NCBI RefSeq assembly: GCF_028473745.1
Contig: NZ_CP101137.1
Coordinates: 4,774,001 to 4,838,000, forward strand
Reading direction: 5' to 3'
Origin: Streptomyces sp. M92
GTDB taxonomy: Bacteria; Actinomycetota; Actinomycetes; Streptomycetales; Streptomycetaceae
Length of the DNA stretch: 64,000 bases
This document shows positions 1 to 8,736 of the stretch, in pieces (position 1 is the stretch's first letter; each line of letters begins with the position of its first letter). Both the position numbers and the translations under genes were made by a program. The notes under the pieces were generated by a model that did not search any database, was not told the origin of the DNA, and was given only the letters and a program-made list of their open reading frames with translations.

Positions 1-2
1 CC

Positions 3-140
3 TTCATGTTCGGCATGGTGAACCAGGGCATCGTCTACGCAGGCTGGAACCCCGACTGGTTCAAGGCCTTCCTCGGCGTGATGCTGCTCGGAGCCGTCCT
101 CATCAACCTGTACGTCCGCCGCGCGGCGACCCGGAGGTGA
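3..140 (+). CDS. Sugar ABC transporter permease, C-terminal fragment
   Basis: The gene enters the window from the left and only its last 45 codons are present. The tail reads as a final transmembrane helix (FLGVMLLGAVLINLYVRR) preceded by the sequence VNPDW-like GWNPDWF, as in RbsC/FrcC-type permeases of the carbohydrate CUT2 family. The stop codon lies 5 nt before the ATG of the ATPase gene, so the two are cotranscribed and probably form one importer. The start and the substrate cannot be judged from this piece. Confidence 0.75.
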   Translation, partial: FMFGMVNQGIVYAGWNPDWFKAFLGVMLLGAVLINLYVRRAATRR

Positions 141-145
141 CCGCG

Positions 146-1081
146 ATGACCAGCAAGACCCCCGGCACCCACGGCGCCGTCCTCGCCGACCCCGCACCCG
201 AGCGGGAGGGCCGGCCGATCGTCGAACTGCGCGGCGCCGGCAAGGCCTACGGCAACATCCGCGCCCTGCACGGCGTCGGCCTCGCCGTCCATCCCGGACG
301 GGTGACCTGCGTCCTCGGTGACAACGGCGCCGGCAAGTCCACCCTCATCAAGATCATCTCCGGGCTGCACCAGCACACCGAGGGCGAGTTCCTCGTCGAC
401 GGCGAACCGGTGCGCTTCAGCACGCCGCGCGACGCCCTCGCCCGGGGCATCGCCACCGTCTACCAGGACCTCGCGACCATCCCGCTGATGCCGGTGTGGC
501 GGAACTTCTTCCTCGGCTCCGAGATGACCAGGGGTCCCTGGCCCGTCCGCCGTCTCGACATCGCCCGCATGAAGCGGACCGCCGACGAGGAACTGCGCAA
601 CATGGGCATCGTCCTGGACGACCTGGAACAGCCCATCGGCACCCTCTCCGGCGGACAGCGCCAGTGCGTCGCCATCGCCCGCGCCGTCTACTTCGGCGCC
701 CGCGTCCTCATCCTCGACGAGCCCACCGCCGCCCTCGGCGTCAAGCAGTCCGGCGTCGTCCTCAAGTACATCGCCGCCGCCCGCGAACGCGGACTCGGCG
801 TCATCTTCATCACCCACAACCCCCACCACGCCTACCTGGTCGGCGACCACTTCAGCGTGCTCCGCCTGGGCACCCTCGAACTGAGCGCCGCCCGCGCCGA
901 CATCACCCTCGAGGAACTCACCAACCACATGGCGGGCGGCGCCGAACTGGCCGCCCTCAAGCACGAACTGGCACAGGCCGGCGGCGTGGACGTGGCGGCG
1001 CTCCCGGAGGAGTCGGAGGCTCCCGCGCCCGACGACACCACCCCGTCCGGCACCGTCGCACCCGCCGAAGGGAAGGCCTGA
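146..1081 (+). CDS. Sugar ABC transporter ATP-binding protein (FrcA-like)
   Basis: A 311-residue ATPase powering the upstream permease. It has one nucleotide-binding domain: Walker A GDNGAGKST near residue 58, signature LSGGQRQ near 170 and Walker B VLILDEPTAALG near 190. RbsA-type sugar ATPases carry two such domains, so this is the single-domain FrcA-like form, which pairs as a homodimer. I chose ATG 146 because GGAGG sits 8 nt before it. A GTG at 137 would place that ribosome binding site inside the gene. After the ABC domain there is a low-complexity Pro/Glu tail of about 30 residues. It is followed one base later by the TIM-barrel gene, implying one catabolic operon. Confidence 0.9.
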   Translation: MTSKTPGTHGAVLADPAPEREGRPIVELRGAGKAYGNIRALHGVGLAVHPGRVTCVLGDNGAGKSTLIKIISGLHQHTEGEFLVDGEPVRFSTPRDALARGIATVYQDLATIPLMPVWRNFFLGSEMTRGPWPVRRLDIARMKRTADEELRNMGIVLDDLEQPIGTLSGGQRQCVAIARAVYFGARVLILDEPTAALGVKQSGVVLKYIAAARERGLGVIFITHNPHHAYLVGDHFSVLRLGTLELSAARADITLEELTNHMAGGAELAALKHELAQAGGVDVAALPEESEAPAPDDTTPSGTVAPAEGKA

Positions 1082-1082
1082 C

Positions 1083-1985
1083 ATGCCCACCGCCCTGGAC
1101 CGCATCCGCGTCGGCTCGGCCCCCGACTCCTGGGGCGTCTGGTTCCCCGACGACCCGCGGCAGGTCCCCTGGGAACGCTTCCTGGACGAGGTCACCGACG
1201 CCGGCTACGAGTGGATCGAGCTCGGCCCCTACGGCTACCTCCCCACCGACCCCGCCCGCCTCACCGACGAGGTGACCCGGCGCGGCCTCAGGGTCTCCGC
1301 CGGCACCATCTTCTGCGGCCTGCACCGCGGCCCCTCCGAATGGGACGCCACCTGGGAACAGGTCAGCCGCGTCGCAGCCCTCACCCAGGCGATGGACGCC
1401 AAGCACCTCGTCGTCATCCCGTCCTTCTGGCGCGACGACAAGACCGCCGAGATCCTGGAGCCGCCGGAGCTGACCGGCGAGCAGTGGTCCCACCTGACCA
1501 AGGGCATGGAACGCCTCGGCCACGAGGTACGGGAGCGCTACGGCCTGGACATCGTCGTCCACCCGCACGCCGACACCCACATCGACAACGAGGAGCACGT
1601 CGAACGCTTCCTCGACGCCACCGACTCCGACCTGGTGAGCCTCTGCCTGGACACCGGCCACTACGCCTACTGCGGCGGCGACAGCGTCAAGCTGATCGAG
1701 ACCTACGCCGAGCGCATCGGCTACCTCCACCTCAAGCAGGTCGACCCGGAGATCCTCGCCGACGTACGCGCGAACGGCGTCCCGTTCGGGCCGGCCGTGC
1801 AGCGCGGGGTGATGTGCGAGCCGCCCGCCGGAGTGCCCGAGCTGGGACCCGTGCTCACCGCGGCCCAGGGACTCGGCGTCGACCTGTTCGCCATCGTCGA
1901 GCAGGACATGTACCCGTGCGAGCCGGACAAGCCGCTGCCCATCGCGGTACGCACCCGGAAGTTCCTGCGCTCCTGCGGCGCCTGA
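1083..1985 (+). CDS. Sugar phosphate isomerase/epimerase-like TIM barrel (IolE/IolH family)
   Basis: A 300-residue xylose-isomerase-like TIM barrel. The N-terminus GSAPDSWGVWFP is typical of IolE-like 2-keto-myo-inositol dehydratases and their relatives. Putative metal ligands are visible as the VHPHADTH, CLDTGHYAYCGGD, HLKQVD and EQD segments, in the order expected for this fold. The ATG follows the ATPase stop by one base, so substrate import and this step are coupled. Two Gfo/Idh dehydrogenases lie nearby in the opposite direction, which fits oxidation of an inositol-like polyol followed by dehydration. The exact substrate is inferred. Sugar epimerase activity is the alternative. Confidence 0.8.
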   Translation: MPTALDRIRVGSAPDSWGVWFPDDPRQVPWERFLDEVTDAGYEWIELGPYGYLPTDPARLTDEVTRRGLRVSAGTIFCGLHRGPSEWDATWEQVSRVAALTQAMDAKHLVVIPSFWRDDKTAEILEPPELTGEQWSHLTKGMERLGHEVRERYGLDIVVHPHADTHIDNEEHVERFLDATDSDLVSLCLDTGHYAYCGGDSVKLIETYAERIGYLHLKQVDPEILADVRANGVPFGPAVQRGVMCEPPAGVPELGPVLTAAQGLGVDLFAIVEQDMYPCEPDKPLPIAVRTRKFLRSCGA

Positions 1986-1992
1986 CCCCGGT

Positions 1993-2023
1993 CGCGCCGG
2001 CGGGACACGGTCCCGCCGGCGCG
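1993..2023 (+). terminator. Transcription terminator hairpin
   Basis: A perfect 13-bp inverted repeat, CGCGCCGGCGGGA at 1993-2005 and its complement at 2011-2023, with the 5-nt loop CACGG. It starts 8 nt after the stop of the TIM-barrel gene. It has no U-tract, as is common for Streptomyces terminators. It closes the transporter/isomerase operon. Confidence 0.75.
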
Positions 2024-2100
2024 CCGCTCGGCGGGCCGTTGTCAGTGGCGCGCGCTAGCGTGCGGAGCACTGACCCTTCGTCCCGTTCCGGGAGGCAGTC

Positions 2101-2514
2101 ATGACCTCGCGTCTCAATCCGTACCTGAGCTTCGACGGCGACGCCCGACAGGCGATGGAGTTCTACGAGCAGGTGTTCGGCGGCACCCTGTCGCTGAACA
2201 CCTTCGGCGAGTCCGGCATGCCCGACAGCGCCTACACCGACAAGATCATGCACGCCATGCTGGAGACACCGGGCGGCTTCACCCTGATGGCCTCGGACAC
2301 CCCGCCCGGCATGGACTGCACCCCGGGCACCAACTTCTCGGTGAGCCTCAGCGGCGACGACGAGGCCGAGCTGCGCGGCTACTGGGAGAAGCTGTCCGCC
2401 GGCGGCTCCGTCGCCGTGCCGCTGGAGAAGCAGATGTGGGGGGACGTCTTCGGCATGTGCACGGACCGGTACGGCGTCCCCTGGATGGTGAACATCAGCG
2501 AGCCGGCGGGCTGA
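2101..2514 (+). CDS. PhnB-like VOC family protein
   Basis: A 137-residue single-domain protein of the glyoxalase/bleomycin resistance superfamily, PhnB/3-demethylubiquinone-methyltransferase-like group. The pattern LSFDGDARQAMEFYEQVFGG followed by PPGMDCTPGTNFSVSLSGDD and the C-terminal MWGDVFGMCTDRYGVPWMVN is the usual signature of that group. These are small cytoplasmic proteins mostly of unknown substrate. The ATG has a well-placed GGGAGG 5 nt upstream. The gene sits after a terminator, so it probably has its own promoter and may have nothing to do with the sugar genes. Confidence 0.85.
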   Translation: MTSRLNPYLSFDGDARQAMEFYEQVFGGTLSLNTFGESGMPDSAYTDKIMHAMLETPGGFTLMASDTPPGMDCTPGTNFSVSLSGDDEAELRGYWEKLSAGGSVAVPLEKQMWGDVFGMCTDRYGVPWMVNISEPAG

Positions 2515-2544
2515 CCGCGCCCGACCGGCCCGTTCCGACCGGCC

Positions 2545-3549
2545 TCAGCCCCGCCTGACCTCCGCCACCGTCACGGGGCGGTGCTCCCGCAGCGACAGGG
2601 TGCACGCCTCGGCGATCCAGCCCGCCTCCAGCGCGTCCTCGATCGTGCAGGGGGAGGGGCGGGCGCCCGCGACGACCTCGGTGAACGCGGTCAGCTCGGC
2701 GCGGTAGGCGGCGGCGAAGCGGTCCATGAAGAAGTCGTGCGGCACACCGGCGGGGAAGGCCGTGCCGGGCTCGACCGAGCGCAGCGGCAGCCTGTCCTCC
2801 AGGCCGACGGCGACGGAGTCGGCGAAGCCGTGGATCTCCATGCGGACGTCGTAACCGCGTGCGTTGTGACGGCTGTTGGAGACCACGGCGATCGTGCCGT
2901 CGTCCAGCGTGAGGACCGCGCCGGTGGTGTCCGCGTCGCCCGCCTCCCGGATGAAGTCGGCACCGCGGTTGCCGCCGACGGCGTACACCTCGCTCACCTC
3001 GCGGCCCGTCACCCAGCGGATGACGTCGAAGTCGTGCACCGCGCAGTCGCGGAAGATGCCGCCGGAAGCGGCGATGTACGCGGCCGGCGGCGGCGCCGGG
3101 TCCAGCGTGGTCGACCGCACGGTGTGCAGCTTGCCCAGCTCACCCGCCCGCACGGCCGCCCGCGCCGCGACGAAGGCGGCGTCGAAGCGGCGGTTGTAGC
3201 CGATCTGCACCGGCACGTCATGGCCCGCGACCGCCTTGAGCACCTCGACGCCCTCCGTCATGGTGCGGGCGACGGGCTTCTCGCAGAAGACGGGCACGCC
3301 CGCCTCGACGGCGGCCAGGATGAGGTCCGGGTGGGCGTCGGTCGCCGCCGCGACCACCACACCGTCCACCCCGGCGGCCAGCACCGCCTCGGGGGAGTCC
3401 GCGATCTCGGCGCCGAACCGCTCGGCGGCCGCCCTCGCGGCGTCCGCGAACGGGTCGGCGACGACCAGCGAGTCGACGGCGTCCAGGCAGGAGAGGGTCT
3501 CGGCGTGGAAGGCGCCGATGCGGCCGAGGCCGAGGATTGCGATGCGCAT
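2545..3549 (-). CDS. Gfo/Idh/MocA oxidoreductase, inositol 2-dehydrogenase-like
   Basis: A 334-residue NAD(P)-dependent dehydrogenase. The N-terminal Rossmann fold shows MRIAILGLGRIGAFHAE, the EKP motif (FCEKPVAR) lies near residue 95 and the substrate-domain motif GYNRRFD follows. This combination is typical of inositol 2-dehydrogenase (IolG) and close relatives. An open frame continues 228 nt upstream, but the Rossmann glycine motif begins right at this ATG, which has an AAGGAG 11 nt upstream. The gene is convergent with the VOC gene and lies downstream of a second dehydrogenase of the same family. The substrate is inferred from the neighbours and could be another polyol or sugar. Confidence 0.85.
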   Translation of the reverse strand: MRIAILGLGRIGAFHAETLSCLDAVDSLVVADPFADAARAAAERFGAEIADSPEAVLAAGVDGVVVAAATDAHPDLILAAVEAGVPVFCEKPVARTMTEGVEVLKAVAGHDVPVQIGYNRRFDAAFVAARAAVRAGELGKLHTVRSTTLDPAPPPAAYIAASGGIFRDCAVHDFDVIRWVTGREVSEVYAVGGNRGADFIREAGDADTTGAVLTLDDGTIAVVSNSRHNARGYDVRMEIHGFADSVAVGLEDRLPLRSVEPGTAFPAGVPHDFFMDRFAAAYRAELTAFTEVVAGARPSPCTIEDALEAGWIAEACTLSLREHRPVTVAEVRRG

Positions 3550-3840
3550 GCTTCTCGTTGCTCCTTGTGCGTGATTGCCGTGCCGGGTCCGCGGTGCGCG
3601 GTTGCCGTGCGGAGCCAGGCCGTCGACCGGCGGATCGCCGTCCAGGCCGGTGGGGAGCGGGCAGCCCCCGGCGCTCGCGGCGACCACGTTCTCCAGCCGG
3701 CCCGCCCCCTCGGCCTCGCGCTTCGTCAGCGCGGGGAAGACGGCGTTCGCCGCCGCCCCCCGGTCCACCCTCTCCACCGCGCGGACCGACGCGGAGGAGA
3801 GCTGCAGCAGGTGGGAGCCGGCGGGCCCGCCGCGACGCCC
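3550..3840. other. Intergenic stretch of 291 bp with no recognisable gene
   Basis: The region between the two minus-strand dehydrogenases stays open in the frame of the downstream gene and keeps high third-position GC. The hypothetical peptide (for example AVERVDRGAAANAVFPALTK) matches no family I know, and it would give the dehydrogenase an implausible 76-residue leader. It may be untranslated leader or a decayed coding remnant. Confidence 0.4.
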
Positions 3841-5004
3841 TCACCCGGAGATCCCGCAACTGACCCAGGTACCGCGCTCCGCCGACCGCGCCATCGCCTC
3901 CAGTACGGCCGCGCTGTGCACGGCGTCCGGCAGGGTCGCGCCGTACGGGGTGGCCTCCGCGATCGAGCGCAGGAAACGGTGGGCCTCCACCACCTTGAGG
4001 TCGTCGTAGCCCATGGCGTTCGCGGCTCCCGGCTGGAAGGCCGCGAACTCGCCGTGCGCCGGACCGACGTAGACCGCGCTCACCGGCTGGTCCTGGTACT
4101 GCGTGCCGCGGCTGACGCCCAGCTCGTTCATGCGGCGGAAGTCCCAGAACACCGCGCCCGTGGTGCCGTGCACCTCGAAGCCGTAGTTGTTCTGCTCACC
4201 GACCGAGACCCGGCAGGCCTCCAGGACCCCGCGGGCGCCGGAGGCGAAGCGCAGCAGACAGCTGACGTAGTCCTCGTTCTCGACCGGCCCCGACTCACCG
4301 CCGGCCGCCCGTGCGTGACCGGCGGTCGCGGCGGCGGGGCGGGCTCGCTCGGGCAGGAAGACGGCCGTGTCGGCGGTCAGCGACGCGATGTCGCCGAGCA
4401 GGAACCGGGCCAGGTCCGCCCCGTGCGAGGCCAGGTCGCCGAGCACCCCGCTGCCGCCGCGCTCCCGCTCGTAGCGCCAGGTCAGCGCTGCCTCGGGGTG
4501 GGCGGCGTAGTCGCTGAGAAGCCGGACGCGGACATGGGTGACGGTGCCGATCTCCCCGGCGGCGATCAGATCGCGGGCGGCCTCCACGGCGGGCGCGTTG
4601 CGGTAGTTGAAGCCGACGGCGCCCTGCACACCCGCCTTGGCGACCGCGTCGGCGACGGCCTGCGCGTCGTCGACGGACAGGCCGACCGGCTTCTCGATCC
4701 AGATGTGCTTGCCCGCCTCGGCCATCGCCACGGCGATCTCGCGGTGCAGGAAGTTCGGCGCGGTGATGCTGACCGCGTGCACCCGCGGGTCCCCGGCCAC
4801 CTCGCGCCAGTCACGGGCCGTCGAGGCGAAGCCGAACTGCGCGGCGGCCTCCTCGGCCCGCCCCGGCACCTCCTCGGCGACCGTCACCAGTTCGGGGCGG
4901 AGGGCGAGCTGCGGATAGTGGTGGCGGACCCGGGCGTACGCCCGGGTGTGCACCCGGCCCATCCAGCCGAAACCGACGACGGCGACACCGAGTGCGTCCA
5001 CCAT
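3841..5004 (-). CDS. Gfo/Idh/MocA family oxidoreductase
   Basis: A 387-residue dehydrogenase. It has a Rossmann glycine motif VVGFGWMGRVHTRAYAR at the N-terminus, the EKP motif (IWIEKPVGLS) near residue 95 and the second-domain segment GFNYRNAPAV. It is longer than the neighbouring family member and resembles the sugar/polyol dehydrogenases that act on oxidised inositols or hexoses. I chose ATG 5004 because GAGGGG precedes it and the Rossmann fold starts a few residues later. A perfect palindrome 59 nt upstream probably controls it. It may be cotranscribed with the second dehydrogenase, although 291 bp separate them. Confidence 0.85.
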   Translation of the reverse strand: MVDALGVAVVGFGWMGRVHTRAYARVRHHYPQLALRPELVTVAEEVPGRAEEAAAQFGFASTARDWREVAGDPRVHAVSITAPNFLHREIAVAMAEAGKHIWIEKPVGLSVDDAQAVADAVAKAGVQGAVGFNYRNAPAVEAARDLIAAGEIGTVTHVRVRLLSDYAAHPEAALTWRYERERGGSGVLGDLASHGADLARFLLGDIASLTADTAVFLPERARPAAATAGHARAAGGESGPVENEDYVSCLLRFASGARGVLEACRVSVGEQNNYGFEVHGTTGAVFWDFRRMNELGVSRGTQYQDQPVSAVYVGPAHGEFAAFQPGAANAMGYDDLKVVEAHRFLRSIAEATPYGATLPDAVHSAAVLEAMARSAERGTWVSCGISG

Positions 5005-5062
5005 GAGAGCCCCTCTTCGGACGGTCCCTGTGCTGTCCAGCCCACCCTGTGCGGCGGTCGGC

Positions 5063-5086
5063 GTCCTGTCAACCTTTTGACAGGAC
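5063..5086. promoter_or_regulatory. Perfect palindromic operator upstream of the dehydrogenase
   Basis: The arms GTCCTGTCAA (5063-5072) and TTGACAGGAC (5077-5086) are exact complements around CCTT. Read on the minus strand, one arm provides TTGACA, a perfect -35 hexamer, with a possible CAGGGT about 18 nt downstream. A repressor bound here would block transcription of the dehydrogenase. Symmetric 10-bp arms with a short spacer suit a dimeric sugar-responsive regulator, but its gene is not in the window. Confidence 0.6.
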
Positions 5087-5100
5087 AAAGCATCGTGGCT

Positions 5101-5901
5101 TCAGGCGTCACGGCGGCGCAGCACCGCGGACCCCGCGGCGTAGCAGGCCGCCGACCACACCGCGAGCACCAGCAGCGCGGCGCCACCGCCGTAGGGGTCG
5201 TGGTCCTCGGTGAGCAGCACGGTGCCGGCGACGCTCGGCATGTAGTCGGAGGCGGTCTCCAGCCATCGCGCGCCGACGACGCCCATCAGCTGGGGCAGCG
5301 CGAGCAGCACCATGATGAGTGTCGTGATGGTGCCCGCGGCGCTGCGCAGCACACTGCCGATCCCCACCGACATCACCGCGAGGGCGGCCAGGTACACGCC
5401 GGCACCGAGGGCGGTGCCGAGCAGTTGGCCGCCGGTGTAGTCACCGTGACCGCTCATCAGTGGAGCCGCGACCAGCGTGCCGAGCACACTGAACACGCAC
5501 CCCGCGACCGCCACGACGGCCGTGACGACGAGCGTCTTGGCCCGGAGCATCCGGCCACGCGCCGGGACGGCCTGCAGGGTGGTGCGCACGGAGCCGCTGG
5601 AGTACTCGCCGGTGAGCGCCAGGGTCGCGAGGACCACGACGGTGAGCTGGGAGACGAGGAACGCCTGCGACGCGTGGTGCGGAGCGGGCATCGCCACGTC
5701 GATGCCCTTCTTGGCACTCGCGTCGGCCGACGCGCCGACCATCGCGGCGAAGCCCACGGTGAGCAGCAGACCGACGGCGAGATTCCACCACGTGGCCCGC
5801 ACGCTCCACAGCTTCGTCCATTCGAAGGCGAGGGCCCCCTTGAACCCGCCGCCCTTGACAGGACCGGTGAGTGGGGGACTGGGCGCCGTTGTCGTCGTCA
5901 T
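5101..5901 (-). CDS. ABC-2 type transporter permease
   Basis: A 266-residue membrane protein with about six hydrophobic segments, beginning near residue 38 (WNLAVGLLLTVGFAAMVG). The first cytoplasmic stretch ALAFEWTKLWSVRATWW is characteristic of ABC-2 exporter permeases of Gram-positive drug and peptide-resistance systems. It starts 6 nt after the stop of the ATPase gene on the same strand, so the two form one exporter. The divergent two-component system suggests envelope-stress or antibiotic-triggered export. The substrate is unknown. Confidence 0.88.
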   Translation of the reverse strand: MTTTTAPSPPLTGPVKGGGFKGALAFEWTKLWSVRATWWNLAVGLLLTVGFAAMVGASADASAKKGIDVAMPAPHHASQAFLVSQLTVVVLATLALTGEYSSGSVRTTLQAVPARGRMLRAKTLVVTAVVAVAGCVFSVLGTLVAAPLMSGHGDYTGGQLLGTALGAGVYLAALAVMSVGIGSVLRSAAGTITTLIMVLLALPQLMGVVGARWLETASDYMPSVAGTVLLTEDHDPYGGGAALLVLAVWSAACYAAGSAVLRRRDA

Positions 5902-5907
5902 GCCGGA

Positions 5908-6861
5908 TCACACCTTCGGGGTGTCGGGGGTCTGCAGGATCTGGGACAGGGCCGGTGAGCCGTACTCCACGCTGTCCGCGGTGAGTTCCATGTACGCCTG
6001 CTCCAGGCTGGCCCGGCGCATGCTGAGTTCGTGGACCGGGACCCGGTGGGCGAAGGCCAGGTCACCGATCTCCCGCAGGGTGGCGCCGACGACGATGAGT
6101 TCGTCGGGCTCCAGGTCCGCGCCCCGGTCCACCCGCAGGCCGTGCCGGCGCAGTTCCCGCTCCAGCGCGTCGGCCTCCGGAGTCCGGACGCGGGCGGCGT
6201 TCAGTGAACTGCCGGCGATCACCTCCTCCATGGGGGCGTCGGCCAGGATGCGGCCCCGGCCGATGACCAGCAAGTGGTCGGCGGTCTCCTGCATCTCGCT
6301 CATCAGGTGGCTGGAGACCAGCACCGTCCGCCCCTGAGCCGCCAGGGAACGCATCAGTTCGCGCGCCCACCGCACACCGTCCGGATCGAGGCCGTTGACC
6401 GGCTCGTCGAAGAGCAGCACCTCCGGATCGCCGAGCAGCGCCGCGGCGATGCCCAGCCGCTGGCCCATTCCGAGCGAGTACGAACCGACCCGCTTGCCGG
6501 CGACCTCCGTGAGCCCGACGGTCTCCAGGACCTCACCGACCCGGGACGCCGGGATGCCGTTGCTGCGGGCCAGCCCCAGCAGATGACGGCGCGCCGAGCG
6601 GCCGGGATGGCAGGCCCGCGCGTCGAGGAGCGCGCCGACCACGCGCAGCGGACGGCGAAGTTCCCCGTAGCGCTTCCCGCCCACCAGCACCCGCCCGGAC
6701 GTCGGCGTGTCGAGTCCGACGATCATCCTCATGGTGGTGGACTTTCCGGCGCCGTTCGGCCCGAGGAAGCCCGTGACCTTCCCCGGCGCGACGGTGAACG
6801 AGAGGTCCGAGACGGCTGCCTTGCCGCCGTACCGTTTGGTCAGCCGATCCGACGTGATCAT
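5908..6861 (-). CDS. ABC exporter ATP-binding protein
   Basis: A 317-residue ATPase of the DrrA/BcrA type. It has Walker A LGPNGAGKST near residue 37, signature YSLGMGQRLGIAAAL near 135 and Walker B VLLFDEPVNGLDPDG, followed by the C-terminal extension typical of ABC-2 partners. I chose ATG 6861. The in-frame GTG at 6882 overlaps the GGAAGGAG that must serve as ribosome binding site. It drives the downstream permease and its promoter region (6862-6996) is shared with the divergent histidine kinase gene, so the kinase/regulator pair likely controls it. Confidence 0.9.
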   Translation of the reverse strand: MITSDRLTKRYGGKAAVSDLSFTVAPGKVTGFLGPNGAGKSTTMRMIVGLDTPTSGRVLVGGKRYGELRRPLRVVGALLDARACHPGRSARRHLLGLARSNGIPASRVGEVLETVGLTEVAGKRVGSYSLGMGQRLGIAAALLGDPEVLLFDEPVNGLDPDGVRWARELMRSLAAQGRTVLVSSHLMSEMQETADHLLVIGRGRILADAPMEEVIAGSSLNAARVRTPEADALERELRRHGLRVDRGADLEPDELIVVGATLREIGDLAFAHRVPVHELSMRRASLEQAYMELTADSVEYGSPALSQILQTPDTPKV

Positions 6862-6996
6862 TTCGAGGTCGCTCCTTCCCACAGCATGTCCGGCACGCTA
6901 GGGAGCCGGGCGGGGCGGGGGCATCTGGCGAAAGGCAGCGACCGCATCGACTTTCGGCAGGTCCTGAGCCGGGAAGCGTTCTTGTAGCGTTCCGGC

Positions 6997-8685
6997 ATGC
7001 GCAGATGGCAGGACATACGCCGGCTCACCGTGCAGCTCCTGCGGAACGTGGCCGCCGACCGGCCCTTCACCCGGCCCGTCGACCACGTGCTGCTCCTCGT
7101 GCTGCTGTCCCCCTCCGCCCTCGACACGGAGCTGCCCGCCGTCGCCCCGGCCGTGTGGCTGGCCGCGTGCCTGGTCGTGGCGGTCGCGGTCGCGGTACGG
7201 CGTGCGGCACCGCTGACGTCCCTGCTGCTCGCGGCGCTGCTCGCGCTCTTCCTTCCGTGGTCCGGCGCCAGTGCCTGGCCGGCGGTGGCGGCCGCGGTGC
7301 TGAGCTGGGGTGCGGGCAGGCGGCTGCCCCGGGTCTGGCCCGCCCAGCTGGTGTTCGTCTGTACCACCGCGGCCGGGATCGTCCTGGTCGGCGCGGTCGC
7401 CGAGGTGAAGGACGGGCTGAGCCTGCTGATGCTTCAGTTCGCCTCCTGCGTGCTGCCGTGGTGGGCCGGCAACTGGCGTCGGCAGCGTGCCGCGCTGGCC
7501 CACGCGGGCTGGGAACACGCCGAGCGACTGGAGTGGCGGCAGCGCTACGTCGCCGAACAGGCGCGGCGCAGGGAACGGGCCCGCATCGCCCAGGACATCC
7601 ACGACTCCCTGGGTCACGAGCTGAGCGTGATGGCGCTGCTCGCCGGCGGACTGGAACTGTCCGGAGAACTGTCCGACGAACACCGCGCCACCGCCGGCCG
7701 GTTGCGGGAACGCTGCACCCTCGCCACCGAGCGGCTGCACGAGGCCGTCGGACTGCTGCGCGAGGACACCGGACCCTCTCTGGTGCCCGCCCAGGAGTCG
7801 ATCGCCCAGCTCGTGCGCCGGTTCGGCGGGGCGGCCACGCCGGTGGACTTCCGGGAGGAGGGCGCGGCGCCCGTGCCGGGTGCTCAGGGACTGGCCGGCC
7901 TCGCGGCCTACCGGGTGGTGCAGGAGGCCCTGACCAACGCGGCCAAGCACGCGCCGGGCGCTCCGGTCTCCGTACGGGTGGACCACCGGCCGGACGAGAC
8001 GGTGGTGTCGGTCGTCAACGAGCGGCCGCGCAACGGCGGGAGCCCGTCCGCCACCGGCAGCGGTGCCGGTCTGATCGGCCTGGACGAACGCGTCCGTCTG
8101 GCGGGCGGCACCCTGCGGGCGGGCCCGAGCCGGGGCGGCTTCGGGGTGCACGCACGGCTGCCGCACACCCCGGGGGCGGCACCACCGAGGGCGCCGATTC
8201 CGCCCGGGTACGACACGGCGGCTCCCCCCTGGCCCGTCGGCGGCGCGGGTACGGACGAGGCCGCGGGCACGGCCCCGGACGCGCGGGCCGGGGCCCGGCC
8301 GGGCCGGAGCACGTCGCGGACGGCGTTGCTGCGCGCCAGGGCCCGACTGCGCGGCGACGCCCGGCGGGCCGCGCTCCTGCCGGTGCTGCTCGGCGCGGCG
8401 ATCGCGGCTCTCCTCACCGGCCTGTACGCCGCGACCTCGGCGACCACATCGGTCACGCCCGCGGACTACGGGCGCATCCGGGTCGGTGAGACACGTGCGG
8501 AACTGGAGACCGTCCTCCCGTCGCGGCGGATCGGGAAGCCGCCGCCGGCCCTGTCGGAACCGGCCGCCCCGCCGGGGGCCGCATGCGAGTACTACCGGGC
8601 GAGCCAAAGCCTGCTCGACTTCACCGGCACGATGTACCGGCTGTGCTTCACGGATGATGTGCTGACGGCCAAGGACAGACTCTGA
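6997..8685 (+). CDS. NarL-type sensor histidine kinase with C-terminal membrane-linked domain
   Basis: A 562-residue kinase. Four to five N-terminal membrane helices (residues 25-155) precede a HisKA_3 dimerisation domain with phospho-acceptor histidine in QDIHDSLGHELS (about residue 202). The HATPase domain has N-box NAAKHA and G-box GAGLIGLDERV. Unlike ordinary NarL kinases it continues past residue 390 through a Pro/Ala linker, a further membrane helix (LLPVLLGAAIAALLTGLY) and about 80 residues resembling a SmpA/BamE-like fold (YGRIRVGETRAELETVLP). That last domain should face outside. The response regulator follows after 51 nt. Confidence 0.88.
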   Translation: MRRWQDIRRLTVQLLRNVAADRPFTRPVDHVLLLVLLSPSALDTELPAVAPAVWLAACLVVAVAVAVRRAAPLTSLLLAALLALFLPWSGASAWPAVAAAVLSWGAGRRLPRVWPAQLVFVCTTAAGIVLVGAVAEVKDGLSLLMLQFASCVLPWWAGNWRRQRAALAHAGWEHAERLEWRQRYVAEQARRRERARIAQDIHDSLGHELSVMALLAGGLELSGELSDEHRATAGRLRERCTLATERLHEAVGLLREDTGPSLVPAQESIAQLVRRFGGAATPVDFREEGAAPVPGAQGLAGLAAYRVVQEALTNAAKHAPGAPVSVRVDHRPDETVVSVVNERPRNGGSPSATGSGAGLIGLDERVRLAGGTLRAGPSRGGFGVHARLPHTPGAAPPRAPIPPGYDTAAPPWPVGGAGTDEAAGTAPDARAGARPGRSTSRTALLRARARLRGDARRAALLPVLLGAAIAALLTGLYAATSATTSVTPADYGRIRVGETRAELETVLPSRRIGKPPPALSEPAAPPGAACEYYRASQSLLDFTGTMYRLCFTDDVLTAKDRL

Positions 8686-8736
8686 CAGCCGTCACCGACG
8701 CACCACCGCCACACCGCCACACTCCGAGAGGACCGG

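Noticed and set aside
5850..5870. A second TTGACAGGAC half-site
   Set aside because: It lies inside the coding region of the ABC permease, has no inverted partner and no nearby start, so it is likely a chance match to the palindrome at 5063.
2581..5958. A 1125-codon open frame on the plus strand
   Set aside because: It lies antisense to two clear Gfo/Idh dehydrogenases and part of an ABC permease. The peptide is low-complexity Arg/Gly/Ala/Val sequence with no domain, as expected from GC-biased codons on the other strand.
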